Of a stretch of DNA of 6,814 nt, positions 1 to 6,502 are shown in pieces. Within the stretch, counting starts at the first letter, position 1. Each line of letters begins with the position of its first letter. The notes beneath the pieces are model-generated. The model did not search any database, had not been told where the DNA came from, and worked only from the letters and a program-made list of their open reading frames with translations. The stretch covers positions 1 to 6,814 of the forward strand of contig JAGVWD010000065.1 in assembly GCA_018304445.1 (NCBI GenBank), in the 5' to 3' direction. A program made the position numbers and the translations under genes. The stretch comes from Candidatus Iainarchaeum sp. GTDB taxonomy: Archaea > Iainarchaeota > Iainarchaeia > Iainarchaeales > JAXPJC01.

Positions 1-678
1 AATCTTCCTGAGGAATACATGGTCCTTATTATAAGGGACTACTTTCAATACAAAATTAAATCTATCCAATGACAGGCATAAGTCAAAATCCCTCTCCGGA
101 GCCCAATCTATTGCAGGGTCAAAAAACTTGTGTGCGCTTCTATATCCCCGCAAGTGATTGACTATTTCTGAGAAATCATTTGCCTTGTTTTCAATGGCAT
201 TTTTAATATACTCTGCGCATAAGGCGTCTTCATCCGCAATGCTAACGTCGCCCATCGCAACTAAAGAGACTTCTTCTGGGTTTTGTTTTTTTATGTAGTT
301 GATTATTGCTTCCGCATTAACAAAGCCGCCAGTAATAATCTCATCAGCATTAGTTGCATTTGCTATGCCCTGGGTCCCTGCAGATGTTGTTTGGATAATT
401 GTTTTATCTGTGAAATCTACATTTTCAATTTGTGTAGGTGAATTTCCATAATCAAAACCCTTGGGTTTTTTGCCGCCTCTTTCGCCGATTAGCAAGTAGC
501 CAGGATTTTCTTTTTTTAGTTTGTAAGCAAGATCAATATCCCCTACTGAAATGATTTTTCTGGCGCCATTGCCAAAGGCATAGCACGCAACTGAAAATGC
601 CCTGAAAACATCAATAATTACTGTCAAACCTCTGGCCTGTTTTGCTCCATCAATTAAATGCAGGATTTTGACTTCCAT
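1..678 (-). CDS. ComB-like 2-phosphosulfolactate phosphatase family protein, 3' end cut by window
   Basis: The minus-strand frame from ATG at 678 stays open to the window edge (226 codons, no stop), close to the usual 230-240 residues of the ComB family, so only the extreme C-terminus is missing. Family hallmarks are visible: VIIDVFRAF at 20-28, GERGG at 65-69, GFDYGNSP at 74-81, TTSAGTQGI at 97-105 and an acidic EDALCAEY at 150-157. Characterised ComB is a Mg2+-dependent cytoplasmic enzyme that removes phosphate from (2R)-phospho-3-sulfolactate in coenzyme M synthesis. Homologues are also common in organisms without methanogenesis, where the substrate is unknown, and no other coenzyme M gene is visible here. 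The start is supported by a G-rich ribosome binding site; an ATG four bases upstream is out of frame. The gene lies 34 bases after the membrane protein gene on the same strand and may be co-transcribed. Arginine codons favour AGA (5 of 9). Family assignment is strong; the exact substrate is not. Confidence 0.88.
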   Translation of the reverse strand, partial: MEVKILHLIDGAKQARGLTVIIDVFRAFSVACYAFGNGARKIISVGDIDLAYKLKKENPGYLLIGERGGKKPKGFDYGNSPTQIENVDFTDKTIIQTTSAGTQGIANATNADEIITGGFVNAEAIINYIKKQNPEEVSLVAMGDVSIADEDALCAEYIKNAIENKANDFSEIVNHLRGYRSAHKFFDPAIDWAPERDFDLCLSLDRFNFVLKVVPYNKDHVFLRKI

Positions 679-685
679 CCATGAA

Positions 686-692
686 CCCCCTT
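686..692 (-). promoter_or_regulatory. Ribosome binding site of the ComB-like gene
   Basis: Read on the minus strand, AAGGGGG ends seven bases before the ATG at 678. This is a good archaeal Shine-Dalgarno position and selects this ATG over the overlapping out-of-frame ATG at 682-680. The presence of a ribosome binding site, unlike the leaderless-looking genes in this window, fits translation from a longer transcript shared with the upstream membrane protein gene. Confidence 0.6.
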
Positions 693-712
693 ATAAAGGT
701 GAAGTGCGGTTT

Positions 713-2194
713 TTACCCAACCCTCGCAACCATTAATTTCCCTTCATATCCCCTGCTCCTTATTTCTGTCAGGATTGAGAGCATCTGCCAGTTTGTTTCA
801 AGCTCTGATTTCAGCGCAATTGTTGTTGCGTTTTCCTCTGCATTGTGCTGAATCTCGATTATTTCATTTCCCAGGAATTCATTTTCCAAAAATTTGCTCG
901 CGTCAGAATTTTCCAGCCCCCCGAGCCAGTGGATTCTGTATATGCTGATGCGCATCATTGGAAATACGTCCTCAACATACAGATAGCTTGAGGGCTTAAG
1001 GCTTTCAGCAAGCGCTTTTTCAATTGCCTTGGTTCTTGCCCCCGCATTCGCTTTAATTTCAGCATATGCCGCCCAATGGGTTCTGGAAAGCTGTTCTACT
1101 TCCCCGAATTGCGCGAGAATGCCCCGCAATTGCCCTTCATCTGCATCGGTTGGAAGGCCGTATATGAAAACCCTGCTTATGCCTTTCTCATCCGCCATCA
1201 GGGGGGAGCCGAAGCCGAGGTTTGCAATGTTCATTGCCGCAACACTTGCAGAAACCACAAGCACAATTGCGAGCGCTGAATTCCACAAATTCAGGGAAAG
1301 GGCATTTTCCCCGAGGGATTTGTAGAAGTAATATGCAATGCCAATAAGCAGCATCGTAGGCATGACAAAAATGTCCGACAGGCCCATAACAAGCGCTGAA
1401 ACAATAAGAAAAACAAATGCGGTTGCAAACAGCGCAAGCAGGTGCATTGCCTGCTTTCCATGCCCCTCAAAATAATTGCGCAGGTAATAAAGGATAAAGA
1501 GAAAAATTGCAAATATCGCATAGCTTGAGGCTATCCCCCCATCAAGGATTGTTATTGTGGCGGAAATCACTGCAAGCTCAAAAACAGCAAAATCAAACAG
1601 GCATATTTTCTGCAATCTTGAGATAAGGTGCAGAATTCCAGAGGCTATTGCAACAATCAGGATCATTACAAATGCGAGCGCAAACGCCCCTGCCTGCGGG
1701 AAGACCTCAAACCACGGCCTTCCATCGTCAAACTTGTTGGAAAAATTAAGCCCAAGCGCTTTTTCCACCGCATAGAGCGTAAGCTTCGGGAAATGGTTGT
1801 GGCTTAATTTGCTTGCCTCCCAATTTATGTAATCCCCGGAGGAAATCATTGTTGCAAATGGCCCAAGGGCGTTGAACTGCGTTGCATAAAAGTTAAACTG
1901 CAGCAGCCCGAGGGCATAGCCGAGAACGCAGAAGACCGCAAACACTTTTAAAAACAACGGCCCGTGTTTTGCAATTTTGGAATGCATTCCCGCCCTGCGT
2001 GCGCCAATTGCGATTAATGGCACGGCAACAAGCCAGGAGAATATCAGGATCATTTTTCCCGGGGAATACCCTCCAAAAGCATTCTGGATTATTCCGTGCA
2101 GCAGATTCTGGAACGGCCCGATCAGCAAGCCCAGAATAAGCGCAATCAAGAACGCTGCACTCATCAGCAATAAATTCCTTTCAGTCTTATCCAT
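713..2194 (-). CDS. Polytopic membrane protein with tandem extracytoplasmic ferredoxin-fold (RRM-like) domains, function unknown
   Basis: I do not recognise a named family. With ATG at 2194 the product has 493 residues. About nine hydrophobic helices are visible (roughly 7-26, 47-65, 82-99, 167-190, 197-217, 222-239, 248-270, 275-292, 303-325). Positive residues at the N-terminus, 66-80, 193-196 and 239-247 put the N-terminus inside and the C-terminus outside. A 65-residue external loop (100-165) carries DYINWE at 121-126 and SHNHFPK at 131-137, which could be a functional or metal-binding site. After the last helix, residues 340-415 and 416-493 each suggest a beta-alpha-beta-beta-alpha-beta order; the first starts with VFIYGLP, like the RNP2 strand of an RRM, but lacks an aromatic RNP1. 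A TTG at 2209 would add five residues; ATG is preferred because nothing supports TTG. The divergent neighbour is an STT3-like envelope protein, so a role in surface glycosylation or envelope assembly is a guess. Gene reality is certain, function open. Confidence 0.9.
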   Translation of the reverse strand: MDKTERNLLLMSAAFLIALILGLLIGPFQNLLHGIIQNAFGGYSPGKMILIFSWLVAVPLIAIGARRAGMHSKIAKHGPLFLKVFAVFCVLGYALGLLQFNFYATQFNALGPFATMISSGDYINWEASKLSHNHFPKLTLYAVEKALGLNFSNKFDDGRPWFEVFPQAGAFALAFVMILIVAIASGILHLISRLQKICLFDFAVFELAVISATITILDGGIASSYAIFAIFLFILYYLRNYFEGHGKQAMHLLALFATAFVFLIVSALVMGLSDIFVMPTMLLIGIAYYFYKSLGENALSLNLWNSALAIVLVVSASVAAMNIANLGFGSPLMADEKGISRVFIYGLPTDADEGQLRGILAQFGEVEQLSRTHWAAYAEIKANAGARTKAIEKALAESLKPSSYLYVEDVFPMMRISIYRIHWLGGLENSDASKFLENEFLGNEIIEIQHNAEENATTIALKSELETNWQMLSILTEIRSRGYEGKLMVARVG

Positions 2195-2223
2195 CCAAAA
2201 CAATACCAATTAAAGCAAATTTC

Positions 2224-2232
2224 TTTAAAATA
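2224..2232. promoter_or_regulatory. TATA-like element between two divergent membrane protein genes
   Basis: TTTAAAATA lies in the 70-base gap between the divergent starts at 2194 (minus) and 2265 (plus). It is 30-38 bases from the minus-strand ATG and 33-41 bases from the plus-strand ATG, the distance expected for an archaeal TATA box serving leaderless or short-leader transcripts. Its TTTAAA core is palindromic, so it could serve both directions. Neither gene has a convincing Shine-Dalgarno sequence. A second A/T stretch, TTATATT at 2244-2250, is too close to 2265 for a leaderless start but cannot be excluded. Confidence 0.45.
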
Positions 2233-2264
2233 CAACCACTCAATTATATTGGCAGTGTATTGCT

Positions 2265-4310
2265 ATGCAAATTGCTAATGAAATCAAGATTGTTGCGGCG
2301 CTTTTTGTGTTCCTGTTGCTAGCGATAATTGCAAGCAATTATTGGAATTCAATGCCCTTGCAGCCGAATGAGACAATTGCCGCCGCGCTGGTCTCCTACC
2401 CCTATGAGATTGCGGACAATGCGCAGGCGTGCTTTTCCCTGCTTCTGATGCCAAATAATTTGCCTGCCGAAAGGAATGTGGAAATCCTTGCCTACGCAAA
2501 TGGGCAAGCTGTGGAAAATAAAAAAATTACAATTTTCAATAAGGATGCTGAAAGCCAAACTTGCTTTAATTCAGGCATTTTGCAGGAAGGGGAAAACAAA
2601 ATAGAGATTTATGCGGGGGCTTCGCATCTTTTTTTCCATTTGCAGAAAGGCGCGGAAGAGAAGAGGGCCGAGTTGAGCGCACTGGAACAAAAGCCAGAAA
2701 CTTCAGATTTCAATCCGCTTGGATTGTTCCTTATTGTGCTTTCCATTGCGGTTTTCGCACTTTTTGTGTTTTCTTCCAGGGGCTTGCTCGAGAAATCTGC
2801 GCTTTCACTTGCGTTCAGCACAATCCTTGCAATTGCTGTCGCATTTGCGCTCAGCATGTTTTCAGCATTCAATGAATTCAATTTTATTGCGCTTTTCCTG
2901 GTTTTAAATATTGCAATCGCAGTTGCATTTGCAAAAAACCTGAAATTAAATTACGGAAAACTCATAATTGCGGGCGCGCTCTTCTTCAATGTCTTTACGC
3001 AGAACCACTTGAGCTACTGGACATCATTTTATGAAAGGGAATCCGGATTGGTTGCATCGGCGCAGGGAATTCCCTTAACTGACCCATTGAGCTATCTTGG
3101 CGAAAAGCCCTTTGGATTCATGTCAGGATATTTTTTCATTAATTCAGGATTTTCATTCCTCACAGGATTGGAAGGCGCAGGAAATTTTGCGCTACTCTCA
3201 GCATTTGCAAAAGTATTTTTCCTGATTTCAGCACTTTTCTTTTTTTCAGCCTTGGGGCTCTCGCGCAACAAGCGCATTCTTGCCTTCATTCTCGCATGCT
3301 TCGCTGCCTTTATGCTGGCTGATTTGATGTTCAATGTCAGGCACGTTTTCGCCTATTCATTATTTTTGCTTGGAATTGGAATGCTTATTAAAAATAAGGG
3401 ATTTGCGGCCCCTGGAATTTTGATTGGATTTGCTGCTTTTGTGCAAACTCCCCTGTTAATTATGTTCCCGCTTGCCTATTGGATGATATGCAATAAGCCG
3501 CGGATAAAAGCACTTGCAAAATCATTTGTCATTGCCTGCGCAATTGCCCTTGCATTATTCGCCCCTGTGCTGCTCAATGCCGGCCTTCCCTATCAAGCAA
3601 GGCCGGAAAAGTGGGGCTATCTTACGGGAATGCCGTTGTATGGAATTTTGGTTGATTTGCTTGCATTGATAATATTCTTCTTTATTTTCTTTGTGCCTGA
3701 CATTGCAAAAAAACAACTTGCGCTTAACCCATATCCGAAAAAACTCGCAATAGCTGTTGTTCTCGGAATCCTTATAGAAATTTTCATAAGCTACCGCTTC
3801 AACATAATAACAACAATTTTATTTGCGGCATTCCTTGCAGAAATCTTCCCCGAGGACAAACTGAAGGAAATATTCACGCAGCGCGCCTTGTGCGCATTGT
3901 TTGCCCTGGGCCTTGCGGTAGCGCTTGTGGTTATTGCTGGCTTTTCAGCCCCTGTGCAGGCAACTGATGCGGCAAATTTCCTTGCGGAATTTACATCGCA
4001 GGATTCAAGCGTGCTTTCCGACCAGCAATTGGGGCACACAATAACATATTTCGGAAAGAGGAAAGTCCTTGCAGACCTTGCTGTTGAATATGCATCGCAG
4101 GAGAAGCTTGATGATGCGGCGCGCTTCCTGCGCACAAGGGATTATTCAATACTGGAGAAATATGGGATTGATTATGTTTTTGCGCCCGCGAAATGGCTCA
4201 ATGAGAATGTTATTGAAACCCGCTATCTGCATGAGCCCCTCGAATTTGATGCGCTGGACAAAATTTATGCGAATGAGGAATTCTTCATACACAGGGCAAG
4301 GAAGGAATAA
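2265..4310 (+). CDS. GT-C/STT3 (AglB)-like multi-spanning membrane protein, probable glycosyltransferase
   Basis: The 681-residue product has one N-terminal helix (8-24), an external domain of about 120 residues (25-147, predicted beta-rich, with C56 and C100 as a possible disulfide), then roughly a dozen helices between 151 and 560 and a soluble external C-terminus (561-681). GT-C transferases use lipid-linked sugars outside the membrane and have this architecture: a long external loop (here 247-305, containing YWTSFYERES and TDPLSY) and a C-terminal globular domain. The stretch VLSDQQLGHTITYFGKRKV (583-601), then LAD and LEKYGIDYVFAP (630-641), parallels the region around the STT3/AglB WWDYG motif, but WWDYG itself is absent. 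It may therefore be a distant oligosaccharyltransferase-like or other GT-C enzyme; the donor and acceptor cannot be read from sequence. The start is the first ATG, has no Shine-Dalgarno site and fits a leaderless transcript. A kinase gene follows after 35 bases. Class call is moderate; catalytic activity is inferred. Confidence 0.7.
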   Translation: MQIANEIKIVAALFVFLLLAIIASNYWNSMPLQPNETIAAALVSYPYEIADNAQACFSLLLMPNNLPAERNVEILAYANGQAVENKKITIFNKDAESQTCFNSGILQEGENKIEIYAGASHLFFHLQKGAEEKRAELSALEQKPETSDFNPLGLFLIVLSIAVFALFVFSSRGLLEKSALSLAFSTILAIAVAFALSMFSAFNEFNFIALFLVLNIAIAVAFAKNLKLNYGKLIIAGALFFNVFTQNHLSYWTSFYERESGLVASAQGIPLTDPLSYLGEKPFGFMSGYFFINSGFSFLTGLEGAGNFALLSAFAKVFFLISALFFFSALGLSRNKRILAFILACFAAFMLADLMFNVRHVFAYSLFLLGIGMLIKNKGFAAPGILIGFAAFVQTPLLIMFPLAYWMICNKPRIKALAKSFVIACAIALALFAPVLLNAGLPYQARPEKWGYLTGMPLYGILVDLLALIIFFFIFFVPDIAKKQLALNPYPKKLAIAVVLGILIEIFISYRFNIITTILFAAFLAEIFPEDKLKEIFTQRALCALFALGLAVALVVIAGFSAPVQATDAANFLAEFTSQDSSVLSDQQLGHTITYFGKRKVLADLAVEYASQEKLDDAARFLRTRDYSILEKYGIDYVFAPAKWLNENVIETRYLHEPLEFDALDKIYANEEFFIHRARKE

Positions 4311-4335
4311 AAGGATTTGCAGTGCAGAATTGTAT

Positions 4336-4340
4336 AGGTG
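4336..4340 (+). promoter_or_regulatory. Ribosome binding site deciding the start of the adenosine-specific kinase
   Basis: AGGTG ends five bases before ATG 4346. A GTG in the same frame at 4322 would add eight residues (MQNCIGVF) that the family does not usually have, and lies only 11 bases past the previous stop without a comparable site. This supports the ATG. Confidence 0.55.
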
Positions 4341-4345
4341 TATTT

Positions 4346-4846
4346 ATGCAAAATCCAGATGCTGAAGCAAAAATAAGAATCATTCCGATAAGAAATCCCA
4401 ATACGAATGAAATAATAATAGGGCAGGGGAACTTCACAATAAAGACAATTGATGATTTCTATGATGTGCTTTTTGGGAGCGCGCAGGGAATCGAATTCGG
4501 AGTGGCAATGAATGAGGCAAAGCCGAGGCTTGTTCGCGCAACAGGGAACAATGAGGAACTGAAAAAGCTTGCTGCGGAAACCGCGCTTGCAATAGGCGCA
4601 GGGCATGTGTTTGTAATTTATTTGAAGAATGCATTTCCAATTCATGTGCTCAATGCAATAAAGCAGATGCCAACAGTTGCTTCTGTGCTTGTGGCAAGCA
4701 GCAATCCGCTTGAGGCGGTTGTTGCAGAAACTTCTCTCGGAAAGGCGCTTCTAGGGTTTGTTGATGGGAGCGCTGCGGAAAAAATTGAAAATGAAACTGA
4801 GAGGCAGGGGCGCAAAGAGCTGGTCAAAAAACTGGGATTTTTATGA
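4346..4846 (+). CDS. Adenosine-specific kinase family protein (COG1839, formerly DUF355)
   Basis: The product is 166 residues, the usual size of this small single-domain archaeal/bacterial family. Recognisable blocks, in order, are IIIGQGNFTIKTIDDFYDVL (23-42), GIEFGVAMNEAKPRLVR (48-64), the helix start GNNEELKKLA (67-76), IGAGHVFVIYLKNAFPIHVL (83-102), the NPLEAVVAET strand (120-129) and GLVDG-like GFVDG (137-141). A family member from Pyrobaculum was characterised as binding and phosphorylating adenosine, giving AMP; the in vivo role is poorly known, with purine salvage the simplest reading. It is expected to be cytoplasmic, with no signal or membrane segment. The stop codon overlaps the start of the aminotransferase gene in ATGA, so the two are probably co-transcribed and translationally coupled. 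ATG 4346 was chosen over GTG 4322 on spacing and family length. Family call is strong; substrate in this organism is inferred from the family. Confidence 0.92.
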   Translation: MQNPDAEAKIRIIPIRNPNTNEIIIGQGNFTIKTIDDFYDVLFGSAQGIEFGVAMNEAKPRLVRATGNNEELKKLAAETALAIGAGHVFVIYLKNAFPIHVLNAIKQMPTVASVLVASSNPLEAVVAETSLGKALLGFVDGSAAEKIENETERQGRKELVKKLGFL

Positions 4847-6012
4847 TTTCAGAAAAAGCGAAAAGCATAAAGCCGAGCGCCACTCTTGCGGTAAATGCAA
4901 AAGTGCAGGAGCTCAAGAAGCAGGGCATTGATGTAATTGCCTTTGGGATAGGGGAGCCTGATTTTGATACCCCCTCAAATATAAAAGAAGCGGCAAAGAA
5001 GGCAATTGATTCCGGATTCACGAAATACACCCCTGATGCGGGCATTCCCGAACTGAGGGAAGCGATATGCGCAAAATTCGCGCGCGATAATAATTTGCAT
5101 TATGCAAAGGAGAATGTTGTTGCATGCAATGGCGCGAAGCAGGTTCTGTATAATTCAATGCTTGCATTGCTCAATGCGCATGATGAAATAATAATTGCAA
5201 GCCCGTATTGGCTTAGCTATCAGGAAATGGCAGGATTGTGCGGCGCAAATGCAAAAATTATTGCAACTGATGAAAAATTCAAATTGCGCGCTGATGCTGT
5301 TGAGGAAGCAATAACAAAGAGCACAAAGGCAATCATTCTCAATTCCCCCTGCAATCCCTCCGGCGCAATAATTGATGAAAGCGAGCTTAAAAAAATTGCT
5401 GATATTGCAGTAGAGCACAACTTATATGTAATTTCGGATGAGGTTTATGAGAAATTCATTTACGATGGGAAGGAGCACAAAAGCATCGCCTCGTTCAATG
5501 ATGAAATCAGGAAAGTAACAATTACAATAAATGCGATTTCCAAAACCTATGCAATGACAGGCTGGAGAATTGGCTATTGCGCATGTGAAATTGAAATTGC
5601 AAAGGCGCTTGCAAACATACAGGGGCAAACTACTAGCGCGCCCAACAGCATTGCGCAGAAGGCCGCGGTTGCCGCACTTATAGAAAATCAGGATTCTGTT
5701 GCGCATATGGTTGATGAATTTGATAAAAGAAGGAAAACAATTGTGAAAATGCTGAATGAAATTCAGGGAATAAACTGCAACATGCCAGAGGGCGCATTCT
5801 ATGCGTTCCCGGACGCAAGCGGAACATTCAATGAAAAAATAAGGAGCGCGAATGATTTTGCATTGTTTTTGTTAGAAAAAGCGAATGTTGCTGTTGTTCC
5901 AGGAGAGGCATTTGGCTCTGACAAGCACGTGCGCTTCTCCTATGCGAGCAGCATGCAGGATATTGAGAGGGGAATGGAGAGAGTTGCGCGCGCAGTAAAA
6001 GAATTAAAATAG
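4843..6012 (+). CDS. aspC: Class I PLP-dependent aminotransferase, aspartate aminotransferase-like
   Basis: The 389-residue product matches the usual length of the archaeal/thermophile (I-gamma) aspartate aminotransferases. All key residues are visible: GIGEPDFDTP at 35-44, KYTPDAGIPELREAI at 61-75, GAKQ at 97-100 (phosphate site), W123 in SPYWLSY (ring stacking), N171 in NPSG, D199 and Y202 in SDEVYE (pyridine nitrogen and O3'), the Schiff-base lysine K234 in SKTYAMTGWRIGY with R242, and R364 in RFSYASS (binds the substrate alpha-carboxylate). It likely transfers the amino group between aspartate and 2-oxoglutarate in the cytoplasm, as a homodimer. Related enzymes can act on aromatic or branched amino acids, so specificity is not certain. 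The gene starts within the stop of the upstream adenosine-specific kinase gene (ATGA), with a weak GGGA five bases before the ATG, indicating coupling. The stop TAG overlaps a probable TATA box for the following tRNA gene. Confidence 0.93.
   Translation: MISEKAKSIKPSATLAVNAKVQELKKQGIDVIAFGIGEPDFDTPSNIKEAAKKAIDSGFTKYTPDAGIPELREAICAKFARDNNLHYAKENVVACNGAKQVLYNSMLALLNAHDEIIIASPYWLSYQEMAGLCGANAKIIATDEKFKLRADAVEEAITKSTKAIILNSPCNPSGAIIDESELKKIADIAVEHNLYVISDEVYEKFIYDGKEHKSIASFNDEIRKVTITINAISKTYAMTGWRIGYCACEIEIAKALANIQGQTTSAPNSIAQKAAVAALIENQDSVAHMVDEFDKRRKTIVKMLNEIQGINCNMPEGAFYAFPDASGTFNEKIRSANDFALFLLEKANVAVVPGEAFGSDKHVRFSYASSMQDIERGMERVARAVKELK
6004..6011 (+). promoter_or_regulatory. Probable TATA box of tRNA-Gly
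   Basis: TTAAAATA lies 28-35 bases before the mature 5' end of the tRNA, the normal archaeal TATA position when a short 5' leader is trimmed. It overlaps the last codons of the aminotransferase gene, which fits a compact genome. No experimental or comparative support. Confidence 0.4.
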
Positions 6013-6038
6013 TTCCACAATACAATTTCTATAGGAAA

Positions 6039-6110
6039 GCGTCCGTAGTCTAGCGGTCAGGATATGAGCTTCCCAAGCTTATGACCGGGGTTCGAATCCC
6101 CGCGGACGCA
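6039..6110 (+). tRNA. tRNA-Gly(CCC)
   Basis: A full 72-base cloverleaf can be folded. The acceptor stem GCGTCCG pairs with CGGACGC in seven Watson-Crick pairs. The D stem GTCT pairs with GGAT (with wobble pairs) around the loop AGCGGTCA, which contains the conserved GG. The anticodon stem TGAGC/GCTTA carries the loop TTCCCAA, so the anticodon is CCC at 6072-6074, reading GGG glycine codons. The T stem CGGGG/CCCCG encloses TTCGAAT. The discriminator base is A, as usual for archaeal tRNA-Gly. CCA is not encoded (TAT follows) and no intron is present. A pyrimidine-rich terminator is not obvious downstream; GGTCTTTAT at 6121-6129 is weak. Confidence 0.96.
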
Positions 6111-6138
6111 TATCCCAATTGGTCTTTATCCTATAAAA

Positions 6139-6157
6139 CCGAAAGATATTTAAATAT
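6139..6157 (+). promoter_or_regulatory. BRE/TATA promoter of the ArsR operon
   Basis: CCGAAAG (6139-6145) is a classic purine-rich BRE directly followed by ATATTTAAATAT (6146-6157), a perfect 12-base palindrome acting as TATA box. Its centre is about 29 bases before ATG 6180 and no Shine-Dalgarno sequence precedes that ATG, so the transcript is probably leaderless. A further A/T element, CTATAAAA at 6131-6138, is less well spaced. Confidence 0.75.
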
Positions 6158-6174
6158 ATGAATATTCTAATATT
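6153..6174 (+). promoter_or_regulatory. Inverted repeat, candidate ArsR operator
   Basis: A 22-base imperfect inverted repeat matches its own reverse complement at 18 of 22 positions, centred on the perfect palindrome GAATATTC (6160-6167). It overlaps the 3' part of the TATA box and ends six bases before the start codon, so a bound dimer would block the promoter. ArsR/SmtB proteins commonly bind A/T-rich inverted repeats containing TGAA/TTCA-like half-sites; TGAAT is present on the left side. Autoregulation is inferred, and low-complexity A/T sequence makes chance palindromes more likely. Confidence 0.5.
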
Positions 6175-6179
6175 ATGTT

Positions 6180-6494
6180 ATGAAAAAACTATATGAACTT
6201 CATGCAGAAGTGTGCAAGGTATTCTCAAATTCAACCAGATTGGAAATTTTGAATCTCTTAAGGGACAAGGAAATGTCGGTAACAGGGCTGATGAAAAAAA
6301 CAAATCTGAGCCAAGCCAACATTTCCCAGCATCTGTCAATCATGAAAGCCAAGGGGATTGTCACATCAAACAGAAAAGGGAAAAATATCTGCTACAAACT
6401 TGAAAATCCGAGAATCCTTAAGGCGTTTGATATCATAAAAGAAGTATTATCTGAGAGATTAAAGAGAGATAGAAACATTGTCAAAAAATTGTGA
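6180..6494 (+). CDS. ArsR/SmtB-family winged-helix transcription regulator
   Basis: The 104-residue product is a single winged-helix domain of typical ArsR length. The N-terminal helix (3-14) is followed by FSNSTRLEILNLL (15-27), the equivalent of the family's 'R..IL..L' helix, then the helix-turn-helix MSVTGLMKKTNLSQANISQHLSIMKAK split as helix 33-40 and recognition helix 44-57, the wing GIVTSNRKGKNICYKL (59-74) and a C-terminal dimer helix (77-96). The classical ELCVCDL metal site is absent. Two cysteines, C12 and C71, are present, so a thiol or metal sensor using other ligands is possible. It should repress its own operon through the inverted repeat at the promoter and release DNA on sensing its ligand. 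The next gene starts eight bases after its stop. Six of seven arginine codons are AGA, unlike the aminotransferase upstream (3 of 12). Family call is strong; the signal sensed is unknown. Confidence 0.92.
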   Translation: MKKLYELHAEVCKVFSNSTRLEILNLLRDKEMSVTGLMKKTNLSQANISQHLSIMKAKGIVTSNRKGKNICYKLENPRILKAFDIIKEVLSERLKRDRNIVKKL

Positions 6495-6497
6495 GGG
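6493..6497 (+). promoter_or_regulatory. Ribosome binding site for the 65-residue membrane protein
   Basis: GAGGG overlaps the TGA stop of the ArsR gene and ends five bases before ATG 6503, supporting this start and translation from the shared operon transcript. Confidence 0.55.
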
Positions 6498-6502
6498 AAT
6501 AA

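Noticed and set aside
680..682. Minus-strand ATG four bases upstream of the ComB-like start
   Set aside because: It is in another frame from the ComB-like protein, so it cannot start that gene.
689..699. CCTTATAAAGG as a TATA box for the ComB-like gene
   Set aside because: It is only 11-21 bases before the start codon, too near for a leaderless or longer transcript, and overlaps the ribosome binding site; read-through from the upstream gene is simpler.
973..1195. Annotation of the first C-terminal unit of the unknown membrane protein as an RNA-binding RRM
   Set aside because: It has an RNP2-like strand but no aromatic RNP1 motif, and topology puts it outside the cell.
1029..1325. Plus-strand open frames opposite the unknown membrane protein
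   Set aside because: No domain, no ribosome binding site and no promoter; explained as shadows of the minus-strand gene.
2207..2209. TTG start for the membrane protein gene on the minus strand
   Set aside because: It adds only five residues and has no ribosome binding site; ATG at 2194 begins with a normal charged N-terminus.
3092..3334. Antisense open frame inside the STT3-like gene (similar ones at 2609-2881 and 3791-4135)
   Set aside because: The translations look like shadow frames: Ser/Lys/Arg/Ala-rich low-complexity sequence opposite a strongly coherent membrane protein, with no domain.
4322..4345. GTG start at 4322 for the adenosine-specific kinase
   Set aside because: ATG 4346 has AGGTG at good spacing and gives the family's normal length.
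6088..6110. tRNA 3' end as a proven attachment site
   Set aside because: No second copy of the tRNA 3' end is visible downstream within the window, so it is kept only as a hypothesis.
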